DNA of 64,000 bases from Oenanthe sinensis (GCA_028671895.1 JAPMAC010000221.1:4898001-4962000); one strand, 5' to 3'. Shown: positions 22,411-35,354, counted from the stretch's first letter. Numbers and translations are program-made. Notes: generated by a model not told the origin, from the letters alone.

Positions 22411-24329
22411 TACCACAAACTGGGGGTGTTATACTATAAACTGGGGTGTAGACAATATAGGGGTGTTAACAAAAGAAAGTGGGGGTGTTAGTTGGGGTGT
22501 AAAGAAAATAGGGGTGTTACCCGACAAACTGGGGGTGTTATAAATAGGGGGTGTTCTCCAGTAAACTGGGGTGTTTGGTAAATATAGGGGTGTTAAAAAA
22601 TAAAGTTGGGGTGCTATTAATATAGGGGTGTTAAACTACAAAGTTGTGGTGCTCATAATATGGGGTGCTCTACCATAAACTGGGGGTGTTATGTATATGG
22701 GGGTGCTCCACTATAAACTGGGGGTGTAAACAATAAAGGGGTGTTAACAAAAGAAAGTGGGGGTGTTAGTTGGGGTGTAAAGAAAATAGGGGTGTTCCCC
22801 GACCAACTGGGGGTGTTATAAATAGGGGGTGTTCTCCGGTAAACTGGGAGTGTTTGGTAAATATAGGGGTGTTAAAAAATAAAGTTGGGGTGCTATTAAT
22901 ATAGGGGTGTTAAGCTACAAAGTTGGGATGCTCATAATATGGGGGTGCTCTACCATAAACTGGGGGTGTTATGTATATGGGGGTGCTCCACTATAAACCG
23001 GGGGTGTAAACAATAAAGGGGTGTTAACAAAAGAAAGTGGGGGTGTTAGTTGGGGTGTAAAGAAAATAGGGATGTTCCCCGACCAACTAGGGGTGTTATA
23101 AATAGGGGGTGTTCTCCAGTAAACTGGGGGTGTTTGGTAAATATAGGGGTGTAAAGCTATAAAGGTGGGGTGCTCATAATATGGGGTGTTATGTATATGG
23201 GGGTGCTCTACCATAAACTGGGGGTGTCGAGAATATAAGGGTGTTCGTTATAAATAGGGGGTGTTCTTTTATAAACTGGGGGTGTTATAAAAACGGGGTG
23301 CTCTACCACAAACTGGGGGTGTTATGTATATGGGGGTGTTATATCATAAACTGGGGGTGTTATGTATATGGGGGTGCTTTACTGTAAACTGGGGGTGTTA
23401 TGTATATGGGGGTGCTCAACTATAATATGGGGGTGTTATCCCATAAAATGGGGGTGTTATGTATATGGGGGTGTTATCCCATAAACTGGGGGTGTTATAA
23501 ATAGGGGGTGTTTTTCAATCAACTGGGGGTGTTATGTATATAGGGGGGTGAAGCTACAAAGGTGGGGTGCTCATAATATGGGGGTGTTCTCCAATAAACT
23601 GGGGGTGTTAGGTATATGGGGGTGCTCTACCACAAACTGGGGGTGTTATGTTTATGGGGGGTGTTCTTCCATAAACTGGGGGTGTTATGTATATGGGGGT
23701 GCTTTACTGTAAACTGGGGGTGTTATGTATATGAGGGTGCTCAACTATAATATGGGGGTGTTATCCCATAAACTGGGGGTGTTATCCCATAAACCGAGAG
23801 TGTTATAAATAGGGGGTGTTTTTCAATCAACTGGGGGTGTTATGTATATGGGGGTGTGAAGCTACAAAGTTGGGGTGCTCATAATATGGGGGTGTTCTCC
23901 AATAAACTGGGGGTGTTAGGTATATGGGGTGCTCTACCACAAACTGGGGGTGTTATGTTTATGGGGGGTGTTCTTCCATAAACTGGGGGTGTTATGTATA
24001 TGGGGTGCTTTACTATAAACTGGGGGTGTACACAATAAAGGGGTGTTAACAAAAGAAAGTGGGGGTGTTAGTTGGGGTGTAAAGAAAATAAGGGTGTTCC
24101 CCGCCAAACTGGGGGTGTTATAAATAGGGAGGTGTTCTTTTATAAACTGAGGGTGTTATAAATAGGGGGTGTTCTTCAATAAACTGGGGGTGTTTGGTAA
24201 ATATAGGGGTGTTAAAAAATATAGTTGGGGTGCTATTAATATAGGGGTGTTAAGCTACAAAGTTGGGGTGCTCTACCATAAAATGGGGGTGTTATGTATA
24301 TGGGGGTGCTCTACTATATGGGGGTGTAA
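22411..24329 (+). repeat. G-rich satellite array A
   Basis: Dozens of copies of GGGGTGTT or GGGGTGCT are separated by AT-rich spacers of about 10-17 bp such as ATGTATAT, ATAAACT and CTACCATA. A higher-order period of about 280 bp is visible: the segment GTGTTAACAAAAGAAAGTGG recurs at about 22463, 22741 and 23021. All G-runs are on the plus strand. The array directly abuts the EF2 copy. ORFs across it are Thr/Pro-rich artefacts. Confidence 0.95.
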
Positions 24330-24744
24330 ATCCAAAAGGACTTAATAAATCCATCCGGAGTTATTTATAAATCCAGTTGGAGTTACTAATTCCCTTTGGA
24401 TTTACATCTAAAATACATAACAAGCATAACTACTGATTTTTAATTGGGTTTTCATGATTCAAGAGCCTATTTTGACTATTTTTTCGCATGGAATGTGAAT
24501 CCAACCTCAGAATCGGTAGACTCGGTCTTAAACATGCAACTCGACACCACCGAGTCACGATTAGAGGTGTACAATAAAAACCCTATATTGGTGGAAGCAA
24601 TAAAAACCGGTCAATTATAAAAAAAAAATTTGTTAATCAATTATAAAAAAATAAAAATTAAGAAAAAAAAATTGGTCAATTATACCCTATATTGGTGGAA
24701 GCATGATTTAAAGAGAACATCCAAACTGCAGTGTTATTCATCTA
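24330..24744. other. spacer between satellite A and the copia fragment
   Basis: There is a short inverted match (GTAAATCCAAAAGGA and TCCCTTTGGATTTAC, 24326-24406). A short direct repeat CCTATATTGGTGGAAGCA occurs near 24581 and 24684. No gene was seen. Confidence 0.5.
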
Positions 24745-25917
24745 CAGGGGATATAAGACACAATTTTTGATTTGTGACTTGACTTCTTGAATTTTCCCTT
24801 TTGACAAGCCTCACACACTCCTTCATGAATGAATTCATGTGCAGGCATGCCTCTAACGAACTCCTTTTTTACAAGAGTGTTAATTGCCTTGTAGTTGAGA
24901 TGAGATAGTTTCTTATGCTATAGAATGCGTTCTTGTTCATTAGCTCTTGTGTAGAAACAACACATCTCTTTCTCATTTGTTGCATTTAGGTTAGCAACAA
25001 ACAAGCTTCCTTTCCTTACTCCTGTGAGAGCAAGGACACCAGTTTTCTTTATGGAAATCAAGCATTCATCTTCATTAAATTCTACCTTGAAGCCCCTGTC
25101 AGTGAACTGACCAATGCTAAGTAGATTGTGCTCGAGTCCCTTAACCAGTGCTACATCTTTAATGATGACATTTCCATTTATCAAGTTGCCATATCCCAAT
25201 GTAATACCAATGTTGTCATCTCCAAAGATAACATTTGGGCCTGCCCTCTTTTCAAACTGTGAAAGCAGGGTCTTTTCTCCAGTCATGTGTCCTGAACATC
25301 CACTGTCAAGAATCCACATTTTTTTCTTTAATTTTCCTGTCCCCTGCAAACACAAATGAATTACTTTTTCTTTGGTACCGAAACAGAGTTGGATCCATGA
25401 GTTACAACAGAAGAAACATTTGTAGTTAAATCAACATGTGCCTTAGAGTGTGCCTAGACATCTTCCTGAATTCAAGTTGTCTTGATGACTCTGTACTGGC
25501 ATTGTGAATAGTAGTGTCTAAGCTAGCATTCATGAATTGTTTTCTAAGATTAAAGCAATTATTCATAACATTCATGTTGCAGGCCATACAATCAAATCTA
25601 TCACATAAGCCATTCACTCTATACTTAATAGGCACATCACACATTGCAGGCATCAAAGTATTGGTTACTGCAGGTTTATTGCATGCATGTGTTAGATGAT
25701 AAGAACTAGAACAAATTTGGCATATTTTTCTAGGAGCATTTATCACAATAGCATTTTCATTTTGCTTGCTCACACCAAACTTACCATTTCTGTTCTTACT
25801 CTTCTTGTGTACCTGTTCATTTACATTTGCATTGCATATAACAAGTTGGTGATTACAATGGACGTGTTCAAACTTAAAATTCCCTACTTTTAAAAGACAG
25901 AAAACTAAAGTTTTCAA
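24745..25917 (-). pseudogene. Ty1/copia gag-protease fragment
   Basis: The minus strand encodes a gag C-terminal region with PRKICQICSSSYHLTHACNK, then the retropepsin motif WILDSGCSGHMTG, and then the GAG-pre-integrase domain (LSHLNYKAINTLVKKEFVRG). The frame changes and stops between about 25440 and 25355, and TAG interrupts it at 24915-24917. Integrase, reverse transcriptase, RNase H and LTRs are absent. It is a truncated and dead copy. Confidence 0.88.
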
Positions 25918-26320
25918 TAATCGCTCAAATCAAATGAGTATATGCATCGGAATGCTGGATATATGTGACTACAACTACATATAATTAAAAAATTTAAATG
26001 TGTTGTAATTTATCAGAGTCAGATGCCAATTTATCTGATTGCATGTTTAAATGTGTATATATGATTGAATAATTGCAGTGATTGCATGTTTAAATGTATA
26101 TATGTGATTGCGTGGAGTGATAAGTGTGGAGTGATTGCATGGAGTGATAAGTGTGGAGTGATTGCATGGAGGGATTGAATAGGTGTATATAAGTGATTGC
26201 GTGGAGTGATAAGTGTGGAGTGATTACTTTGGGAGGGTCTTGAAGTCTTTGTTATACATTAAATGTGGTATACTTGAAATTATCGGTGAGATATTGCCAC
26301 TTTATAGTGGTACATTTTGT
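25918..26320. repeat. spacer with minisatellite GTGATTGCGTGGAGTGATAA
   Basis: From 26104 to 26226 the unit GTGGAGTGATTGCATGGAGT, with variants, is repeated about five times. The rest of the interval shows no gene. Confidence 0.75.
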
Positions 26321-26321
26321 G

Positions 26322-26606
26322 AGGAGATGTAAGAATTGGTACATAGAATAACTTTTTATTTGATTGATAATCATATAAAGCAGAAGATATTTTAGCCATT
26401 TGCATTAAAACTCAAACTTCCCTCTTGCATACGCGCCCTCCGGAAGCACATACTATAATAAGAGGGAGAAATTTGTTAATAGCGTACTCAATCAAACGGG
26501 TTATTTTCTCTCCAACCACGGATCCCATACTACCCCCCATAAACTGAAAATCCATAACCCCAAGTGCTATGGGAATACCGTTTAATTGGCCTATGCCTGT
26601 TTGAGG
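26322..26606 (-). pseudogene. accD: plastid accD fragment (NUPT)
   Basis: Reading the minus strand gives TGIGQLNGIPIALGVMDFQF, then MGGSMGSVVGEKITRLIEYA and PLIIVCASGG. A one-base change of frame follows, then [20 protein letters not shown] and YVPILTSP. This is the carboxyltransferase domain of the plastid-encoded acetyl-CoA carboxylase beta subunit. The nucleotide sequence looks like plastid DNA. With a frameshift and both ends missing, it is best read as plastid DNA inserted in the nucleus. Confidence 0.9.
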
Positions 26607-27844
26607 AGTTGATTTGGTAATTTATCATGTTTGAATGGTCAAAGTTTTGAATTTTTATCTGCAAGTGAGGGCTGTCGATATATGTTTGTATAATTTTGTG
26701 TCGATATATGTTTGATTTTGTGAATTTTTATAACAAAGTTCGAATTTAAATGTGCATAGCGAGTAGAGGAATTTATTGTTCTGAAAAAATTTATTTTACT
26801 GTTGTTTGGGAGGTTTGTGATTGGTGTTTTATCATGTTGCCTTCGGGTAATGCAGAGCCTACACAATTAGTTATAGGACTGGCCATAGTTATAACATATT
26901 TGTTTTAACTTGTAATAATTAGTATATGTATCATGTATTGATATACTAACAGTAGGGGTTCAAATCTCAACCCCTACTAACATAACTTTTTTTGCAATTA
27001 GAAGCTTAATATTGATTGCATTTTGTGTGTATTGGTAGACGATAAAGGATGATCTTGATCTGCTAACTCAGCATAATAATCCTATATATTGAAAAACATA
27101 AACGGAAAACTAAAGGTTAGGAAAACCAAAATCCGAAATATGTATATAAGCAAAAACTAAAAGCAAGTTATTTGAGAGTGCCAATTATTTCCAAGTTTCT
27201 CATAAATTCTGAATCCGCAATTCAGAAGAAAGGCAATGAAGATGGTTCAGAACATAAAAAGATAAAAAGATAGAAAATTAGCATTACAGTATTTTGATTA
27301 TTCCTCATTTTTGTTTCACCTAAAATTAAATTTTAATATTATATTATATCTAAATAATAATATAAAATTTATACTTATATTAAAATTTATATATTTTTTA
27401 TTTAATGTAGTTGTTTTAAATACAATCTATTTACATAATCCAGCTTCACCACCGCTCAAACTCTATTCATTTAAAATACCAATCAATTAAATAAATCTCA
27501 TGAATATAATAATAATAATAATAATATTTTAAGTTTTAAGATAACAACTAATTAATTACATATCAAGAGTGGTATAATAATATTATCATTATATGTATAA
27601 TATAAATATCTTAATTTAATCACCGCTCAAATTATTCAATTTATTTTAAATATATTAAAAAATTTAAAGAAATCTGTGCATCGAGTTATAAGCTAGTATT
27701 TATATAAATATATTATTTAATTTTTATTTTTATTTTGAACCCTCATATTATTTTTTATAACAGCTCAACAAGTATATTTACAATCCAATAATACCATTCC
27801 AACAAGTATATATTTTGGGCACATTTGTAATATTAACCCAATTA
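26607..27844. other. AT-rich spacer
   Basis: No gene was recognised. A short AAT microsatellite lies near 27507-27524. Confidence 0.5.
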
Positions 27845-28522
27845 TTCAAACCACTCGGTCGCTTCCCTCTCTCTCGCTGTCTAGACAAACGGTCGCTCAG
27901 TCTCTCTCTCTCTCGACGAACACTCTTCGCATATCTCTGTTCAAAGTAAGCACAATTCCAATTTTTACGTCTTATAGGTACGAAACCCCCAATTTTCATT
28001 TCAATTTTCAATTAGGTATTTCAATTGGTTTGGATTTGATTGCATGTCACGATTTGCTATGATGGGTCTGTGTATACTCATTTTATACTTGTATTACTCA
28101 TTTCCAGTAGAGGCAAAAGTGTTTTGTGCTTTCTTGTGCATACAAATTGGTTTAGACGGTCGTCTTGATTTTGTAAGATAGCACAATTAGGCTTTTCGTG
28201 GCAAAAATTAATTAATACTTTATATGTTTAAGAGCCACGGGAGGACCGATGTTGTGAACGAGCTGCTAAATTATTGCTTGCAATTGAATTGTTATAATAT
28301 AATTAAGCTATTTAATAATTCATATAATTTTAGGGTTCGTAATTCGCTGAATTTGTGATATTGATATAATTTATGTAATTATAGTTATGTACGGAAAGAG
28401 TGTGTGTGTTTTGTAACTGATTGATTGTATTTGTGTGTGTATATGTAGGTTTTTGTTTTGTGGAGAATAATCGAGGTTCGGGTGATATCGAGAGGAAGGT
28501 GATACGATAATGGTTAGTTTCT
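27845..28522 (+). other. possible captured 5' end of a gene
   Basis: A CT-rich leader-like stretch (27866-27930) is followed by an intron-like T-rich region and then GATACGATAATGGTTAGTTT. There an ATG is immediately followed by a GT donor-like sequence. This layout, with a leader intron and an intron right after the ATG, is common in housekeeping genes such as ribosomal protein genes. No coding exon follows, so the identity cannot be told. Confidence 0.3.
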
Positions 28523-28695
28523 CGACTTGATTGTTTTTTAATTTGGATGAATTATTGATGTTTATGTGTGTTTTAAGTTTATTTCGATAATATGTGTATT
28601 GTATAAGTGGTAAACAAACTCTCTCCGGCGGCTCAATTCTTCCACGCGAGGAAGAGAGTAAATATTTGAAAGGGGAGATTTCGTGTATTCCGAGA

Positions 28696-30084
28696 ATATG
28701 AACTTGTGTGTGTATAATAAGTTCACTGTGATAATTATAATTCTCAATTTAAGTCGAATAGTGCATATAGTATAATTTGGCGTGACGTTTAATTATCCAG
28801 GAGATTGATTGCAAATGCGGAGGGGGGAAAATGATTCGTAGAAGGTCAAATGCAGAGAGAAGTAGAGGCAAAATGTACTATGTATGTCCTAAAGCAAAGG
28901 TACAAAAATATTTACAAAAACTTGGATGCTCATAAGAAAACTAAGAGAAACCCGTGCGGGTTTTAATCCCCGTGCGGGTTTTACATTTACATGCAACAGA
29001 TTTCCACTTCAGTTTAAATGTTAATTTAAAATACGTATTACTTAAGAAAACATACCTAAGAGAAATACGTATTACTTCTAATCAACGAGTTTTAGTAGAT
29101 TGTGGTTTGATTAAATTCAATGGTGATTTTTGATTATCTCTTAATTAAAGATCTGTTTAAGTTGAAAATAAATATCTCATTACCTTTTATAGTTGCTTAG
29201 AGGAGATTGATAAGTACTCGTGAGTGATAGAGTAGAATTAAATGGAGGAGGTTTAGGTCTGAGAGGTAATTGCTAAAAATTGTTATTTTGCACATTTGAC
29301 ACAAGCGCTACGAACTGTTTGCTTGCTAGCATCAATTGCACAGAATAGATTTGGGGAAGTTATGGTAGTTCTGAACACAAGTGCCCTGGCTTGTGAAAGT
29401 CTTTTTTAGATCGTGTAATTGGGAGGTGTAAGGCATTTGATAATTCGGTCGGGTGAGCAGTCCCTAAGAATAGCACCGAGGATCCATTAACGTTGACCAA
29501 AATATATAAAAGTTATAATTGCGAATCACATTATTATCGGTAAAAATATAATAATTTAATTATTAAATGATTAATATATATATATATATTTAAAAATTAT
29601 TTTATAATAAATTTAATTATTTAACTTAAAATTTTATTTATTCTACCAATTTTATATAAAAGTAATTTTTTTTTTTGGATAAGCAGCTAACATTAAAAAC
29701 CAAAAGCATTACATAGGGGCAAGCCACAGTATTACAGGAAAAATTATTTAGCCTTGAAAACAATGACTAACAGCAATAATATTACTGAGAAGATAACTAA
29801 AGATGAGACTCATATAGTCATATGTAAGGAGTGATATATTTTTATTAAATAACTACTCTTACAAAAATAAAGAATTATATATTTTCATGCCATAATAAAT
29901 AATATGTTTTTATTGTGAAATTCATGAAAATGTGGGCACTTTGAAATGATTTAAAAAAGCATATATAAGCGAAGTAGCCATAGAATGTTATAATTTAAAT
30001 TTATTAAATATACTGTATTTAACTTCACCTCGCAAGTACTGACATCTAATTTGGTGTCCAATTTTTTAGACCATTTAACATTTC
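28696..30084 (-). repeat. 1.39-kb inverted repeat, right arm
   Basis: Reverse complement of 13636-15026. The outer end is at 30084 (CATTTAACATTTC). See the left arm for interpretation. Confidence 0.9.
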
Positions 30085-30344
30085 TAGCATTTGAATTATA
30101 CTTATTGAATAAAATAAATAAAAAAGTAGTATATCATAAAATAATTTTTAACTTATAAGTTAGTGTTAAAATTTATTTTAAAAACATATTCTAAAATTAT
30201 TTTTACTTAGAGTGTTAAATTTTATTTTAAAAACATATTCTAAAATTCTTTTTACTTCTCTTTATAAGATAATTATATATTCACATGTCAATTCTCACTA
30301 TATAATTTTTCAAATTAATATTTTATACATTATCTTATAAAGAA

Positions 30345-30413
<69 letters not shown>

Positions 30414-30587
30414 ATATTATTATAACTAAAAGATTGAAATGTGAAGTACGGGTTGACTAGTATTTCGTGTATATCTTGTGTATTCGGATATAATCGTTTC
30501 GTGTAAACAAAAAGTACAGAAAAAATTCGTGTACTTTTCATGTACTTTCGGGTTGACACGAAGCGAAATGTTTCGGGTTCGATTTTA
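30085..30587. other. AT-rich spacer with a (TA)n tract
   Basis: A long TA microsatellite occupies about 30345-30412. A near-duplicate pair AAACATATTCTAAAATT occurs near 30182 and 30233. No gene was seen. Confidence 0.6.
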
Positions 30588-32258
30588 GCTATAAACTGGG
30601 GGTGTAAACAATAAAGGGGTGTTAAATAAAGAAAGTGGGGGTGTTAGTTGGGGTGTAAAGAATATAGGGGTATTCCGCGACAAACTGGGGGTGTTATAAA
30701 TAGGGGGTGTTCTCCAATAAACTGGTGGTGTTAGGTATATGGGGGTGCTGTACCACAAACTGGGGGTGTTATGTATATGGGGGTGCTCTACTATAAACTG
30801 GGGGTGTAGACAATAAAGGGGTGTTAACAAAAGAAAGTGGGGTGTTAGTTGGGGTGTAAAGAAAATAGGGGTGTTACCCGACAAACTGGGGGTGTTATAA
30901 ATAGGGGGTGTTCTCCAGTAAACTGGGGTGTTTGGTAAATATAGGGGTGTTAAAAAATAAAGTTGGGGTGCTATTAATATAGGGGTGTTAAGCTACAAAG
31001 TTGGGGTGCTCATAATATGGGGTGCTCATAATATGGGGTACTCTACCATAAACTGGGGGTGTTATGTATATGGGGGTGCTCCACTATAAACTGGGGGTGT
31101 AAACAATAAAGGGGTGTTAACAAAAGAAAGTGGGGGTGTTAGTTGGGGTGTAAAGAAAATAGGGGTGTTCCCTGACCAACTGGGGTGTTATAAATAGGGG
31201 GTGTTTTCCAGTAAACTGGGGGTGTTTGGTAAATATAGGGGTGTTAAAAAATAAAGTTGGGGTGCTATTAATATAGGGGTGTTAAGCTACAAAGTTGGGA
31301 TGCTCATAATATGGGGGTGCTCTACCATAAACTGGGGGTGTTATGTATATGGGGGTGCTCCACTATAAACCGGGGGTGTAAACAATAAAGGGGTGTTAAC
31401 AAAAGAAAGTGGGGGTGTTAGTTGGGGTGTAAAGAAAATAGGGGTGTTCCCCGACCAACTGGGGGTGTTATAAATAGGGGGTGTTCTCCAGTAAACTGGG
31501 GGTGTTTGGTAAATATAGGGGTGTGAAGCTATAAAGGTGGAGTGCTCATAATATGGGGTGTTATGTATATGGGGGTGCTATACTATAAACTGGGGGTGTC
31601 GAGAATATAGGGGTGTTCATCGACAAACTGAGGGTGTTATAAATAGGGGGTGTTCTTTTATAAACTGGGGGTGTTATAAAAACGGGGTGTTTTACCACAA
31701 ACTGGAGGTGTTATGTATATGGGGGTGTTATCTCATAAACTGGGGGTGTTATGTATATGGGGGTGGTTTACTATAAACTGGGGGTGTTATGTATATGGGG
31801 GTGTTATCCCATAAACTGGGGGTGTTATGTATATGGGGGTGTTATCCCATAAACTGGGGGTGTTATAAATAGGGGGTGTTTTTCAATCAACTGGGGGTGT
31901 TATGTATATGGGGGTGTGAAGCTACATAGTTGGGGTGCTCATAATATGGGGGTGTTCTCCAATTAACTGGGGGTGTTAGGTATATGGGGGTGCTCTACCA
32001 CAAACTGGGGGTGTTATGTTTATGGGGGGTGTTCTTCCATAAACTGGGGGTGTTATGTATATGGGGGTGCTTTACTATAAACTGGGGGTGTACACAATAA
32101 AGGGGTGTTAACAAAAGAAAGTGGGGGTGTTAGTTGGGGTGTAAAGAAAATAGGGGTGTTCCCTGCCAAACTGGGGGTGTTATAAATAGGGAGGTGTTCT
32201 TTTATAAGCCGGGGGTGTTCTTCGATAAACTGGGGGTGTTTGGTAAATATAGGGGTGT
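30588..32258 (+). repeat. G-rich satellite array B
   Basis: Same family, orientation and higher-order organisation as array A; marker segments recur at about 30821, 31114 and 31393. It lies on the other side of the copia/accD/inverted-repeat segment. Confidence 0.95.
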
Positions 32259-32765
32259 GTTCGTTATTTGTTAGGAACCCAAACTTATTACAATTTGCAC
32301 CTCTGATTTGATGGATACCAAAAACTTATTCTTTATGATATTGTTTATGGCACCATAAACAGCTGCCCTGTTCTTCGGTTTTGATTACTATATCTCCTAT
32401 AATTCTGAGATGACCAAATAATTTGGACTCGGACCCTGAGCATTCTAAATTCTAACACCACCACTATTTTTGGTTAGCCCAAACAAATTTGGGCCTTTTT
32501 CTTTCATCTAGATGCTTAACCAGTGCTAATTCATATTAGCATAAATCCATCAACCACAAACCAAGTTTAAACAACAAACCAACCACAAATCAAGTTCATC
32601 GAAACAAAGTTCGAAAGAAACAGAAGCACAGAAACAGAATTCATTACAATAAATTAATATTGTAAACTTAAAGAAATACTCAAACTTAGGTTCAAACCCT
32701 AAACGGGCACTTGCAAACAACTTAATAAAACAGAACTTGAAATAAAGATAACTAGTTATAATATT
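32259..32765. other. spacer without recognised gene
   Basis: No gene or element was recognised between array B and the EF2 fragment. Confidence 0.5.
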
Positions 32766-34074
32766 TTTTTGCGAATATCAGTTACAAGAGTTGATCAAAG
32801 ACACTTTGTGGGAAGGCTTGGCCTGAAGTAGCAGCTCGTAGTTGGGTTGAGAATCCAAAGGACTCAACAACAGGAAGGTATGCCTTAATGTTGTACAGAG
32901 GGGTACCAGGCCTCTGCATTTCTTCAAACACATGCCCACGCTTCTGATTAAGAACACTGTAAATACCACCAAGTGCACCTTCTGGCGCTTAGATTACTGT
33001 GAAGCATAGATAACCCTCCTAGCAGTTGGGATAACCTGGCCACCACCTCTGTGAATAGCATCAGCATGGAGAACCACATCACAGACCTCAAAACAGGTTC
33101 CTCGCATGTTTTCCTCACATAAAGCACCTTCCTTTGACGCCCACTGGGAACCAGCAACAACAGAATCCTTAATTTCATCAAGGTATTGTACTCCCTTACA
33201 CATATCAACCACCATATTGGGCCCAGTAGTCTCAGGACCAAAACACCAGATTTTCTTTGCAAGATCTTTGTCCCAGCCAATCTCTTCAGACAAAATTTTG
33301 GATCGGATCTTAGGGTCATCCCTCGGACCAACACGACCGTCATCAATAGCCTCAGCAAGTCCTTCTTCTAATGGTCGAGCTTCCATGTACAAACGATTAT
33401 GCTTGTTGGGAGACTTGCTCATCACAGTACGGACAGACTTCTCAAGAACAGTTTCACGGAAGGAAACAACTGGATATGACTGAATAATTTCAGCACCACC
33501 CATGAAGTCGTCCTGCAAATCCTTCAAGCAGATTTCAAGGTGAAGCTCCCCAGCACCAGCAATAATATGCTCTCCAGACTCTTCAATAGTACAGACAACC
33601 ATAGGATCCGACTTGGACAATCGCTTCAGTCCTTCCACAAGTTTGGGAAGGTCGGAGGCAACCTTGCACTGCACAGCCACACGCAGGTGAGACAGAAAAC
33701 TTCATTGCTTTGATAGGGTGGGCATCAACTTCTTTCTCATTAGTCAAAGTTGCATTTTTGGTGATAAACTGGTCCAAACCAACCAGGGCAACTGTGTTCC
33801 CGCACGGCACATCCTCCACGGTTTCCTGCTTCTTTCCCATCCAAATAACAGTTCTTTGGACACTCTTCACATATAAATCTTTCTTCACCCCAGGAACAAA
33901 GTTCGGACCCATGATCCTGACTTTCAGCCCAGTGGAGACCTTACCAGCAAACACACGACCAAATGCAAAAAACCTTCCTTTAATGCACACTTCTGATTGA
34001 GAACACTGTAAATTCCACCAAGTGCACCTTCTGGAGCTTGGATTTCCACAAGGTAAACAGGTAGAACGCAGACA
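32766..34074 (-). pseudogene. elongation factor 2 fragment, copy 2, rearranged
   Basis: It is nearly identical to copy 1 between 32803 and 34288, including the misplaced domain V piece at the upstream end (near 34002-34073) and the jump into domain V near 32994. It differs in a 5-bp absence near 33684 that breaks the frame in domain III. It also extends a little further at the 3' side, where a deleted version of the C-terminus (TDIRKK) can be read near 32775. No GTPase domain is present. Confidence 0.95.
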
Positions 34075-34288
34075 TCTCATCATATACTACTGCACATATA
34101 TCCATGTAGAGAGGCGAAGGATTTAAAAAAAGTAACAGGAATCCTATATAATCTATGTAATATTGGGCCAAAATACAAAGGAAATACATACCATTATTCT
34201 CAACAGATCACTTAGCCTGACTTAATCACATCACATGAGTTTCTTCTTCTTTAAGCATAGTAGTTGTATCATGTATGCAATGTTCTGT

Positions 34289-34992
34289 ATGGAGCACATT
34301 TGTACACATATGTACACGTCTGTCGCTTGGCAGATGGAAAGATTGAAACGGATTGAGGAAGGTAGAGAGGCTGGACTTTATTATTGTCATCAAATAGGAA
34401 TAAATAGAAGTCAAAAATTGAAAGAAAAATCCCAAAAAGTAGAAAAATTCCAAAATTAGAGGAATTGATTTGAAGGATGGTGAGATGTGCCACGTCATTC
34501 TCCTGGGACTTTCCTTTATATATATATATATATTGATTCTTCAATACTAAAGAAATAATTTATGTACATCAACATATTTTTATCTATATATCAGATGCAT
34601 AAGATCTTATGCTAGTTTCTTAATCAATTTAATACCATAATACCAAGCAATTCAAACATCATTGACCGTTGCACGATCAAGGGGATGAACATCCCGTTCC
34701 ACATATTACAGCCAATATATGTCATTCTAGTTAATAAAATCGGAAATCAAACACTCAAACCTGTTCTTGAGAACCCATTCAATACAATACATAAATAATG
34801 TATACATAGCTCCATACAAAATCAAGATACACGAAAGACCATGCCTATAATCTAAGATGATTCTACCATATACAAACCCACAATCCTAATTCATAACAGC
34901 AAATAGATAGATAAATGAGAACCTGTTCTTGAGAACAGGTTATAATCTAAAATGATTCTACCATATACAACAAACCCACAACCATTTTGATT
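34289..34992. other. spacer with short repeats
   Basis: A TA tract lies at about 34516-34533. The segments ACCTGTTCTTGAGAAC and TGATTCTACCATATACAA each occur twice (34759 and 34921; 34858 and 34954). Small ORFs here are not supported as genes. Confidence 0.5.
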
Positions 34993-35042
34993 GAATTAGG
35001 CTATATGTTCCCGAGAGAGCTCATAATCAAGATATCAATATA

Positions 35043-35354
35043 CTATTTTGATTGAGGCATTCTAGCAAACACTTCCATTTTCATAACAGTACTTACTTGA
35101 GCAGACGTCAATAGCATGATTTCCGATTTCATCTCTTCCATTTTCGTATCTATTTTCGTATTGATATCATTGGAGATCTGCAGCCAAGTCAATCGGGACA
35201 CCTCCTCATTAGTGTTCATCATCTGTGTAACCGTGTTAAGACTATTTTGCAAATCGTTCGTCCGTTGCTCGTTAACACCAACTCGTTCAATCAAAATATT
35301 GACAACCTGTTGGAGGGTATTCAATTGTCCTTCAAGCCTCTCAATTGGATCCAT
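35043..35354 (-). CDS. 103-residue coiled-coil protein, left-arm copy
   Basis: An uninterrupted frame begins MDPIERLEGQLNTLQQVVNI and contains heptad-like leucines and many charged residues over residues 5-85. The identical reading frame is present in the other arm at 38957-39268. It is followed by no further exon. It resembles short N-terminal oligomerisation segments of retroelement Gag-like proteins, but I cannot assign it. It is transcribed divergently from the frame at 35512, with 157 bp between the two ATGs. Confidence 0.5.
   Translation of the reverse strand: MDPIERLEGQLNTLQQVVNILIERVGVNEQRTNDLQNSLNTVTQMMNTNEEVSRLTWLQISNDINTKIDTKMEEMKSEIMLLTSAQVSTVMKMEVFARMPQSK

Noticed and set aside
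22411..24329. Thr/Pro/His-rich ORFs in the satellite arrays
   Set aside because: They follow from the repeat unit read in frame on the minus strand and have no independent support.
22411..24329. CRISPR array or telomere tract
   Set aside because: Spacers are not unique, the host is a plant, and the unit is not TTTAGGG.
13627..30093. 9-bp Mutator-type target duplication outside the 1.39-kb arms
   Set aside because: The flanks GTAATGTAG and TAGCATTTG do not match.
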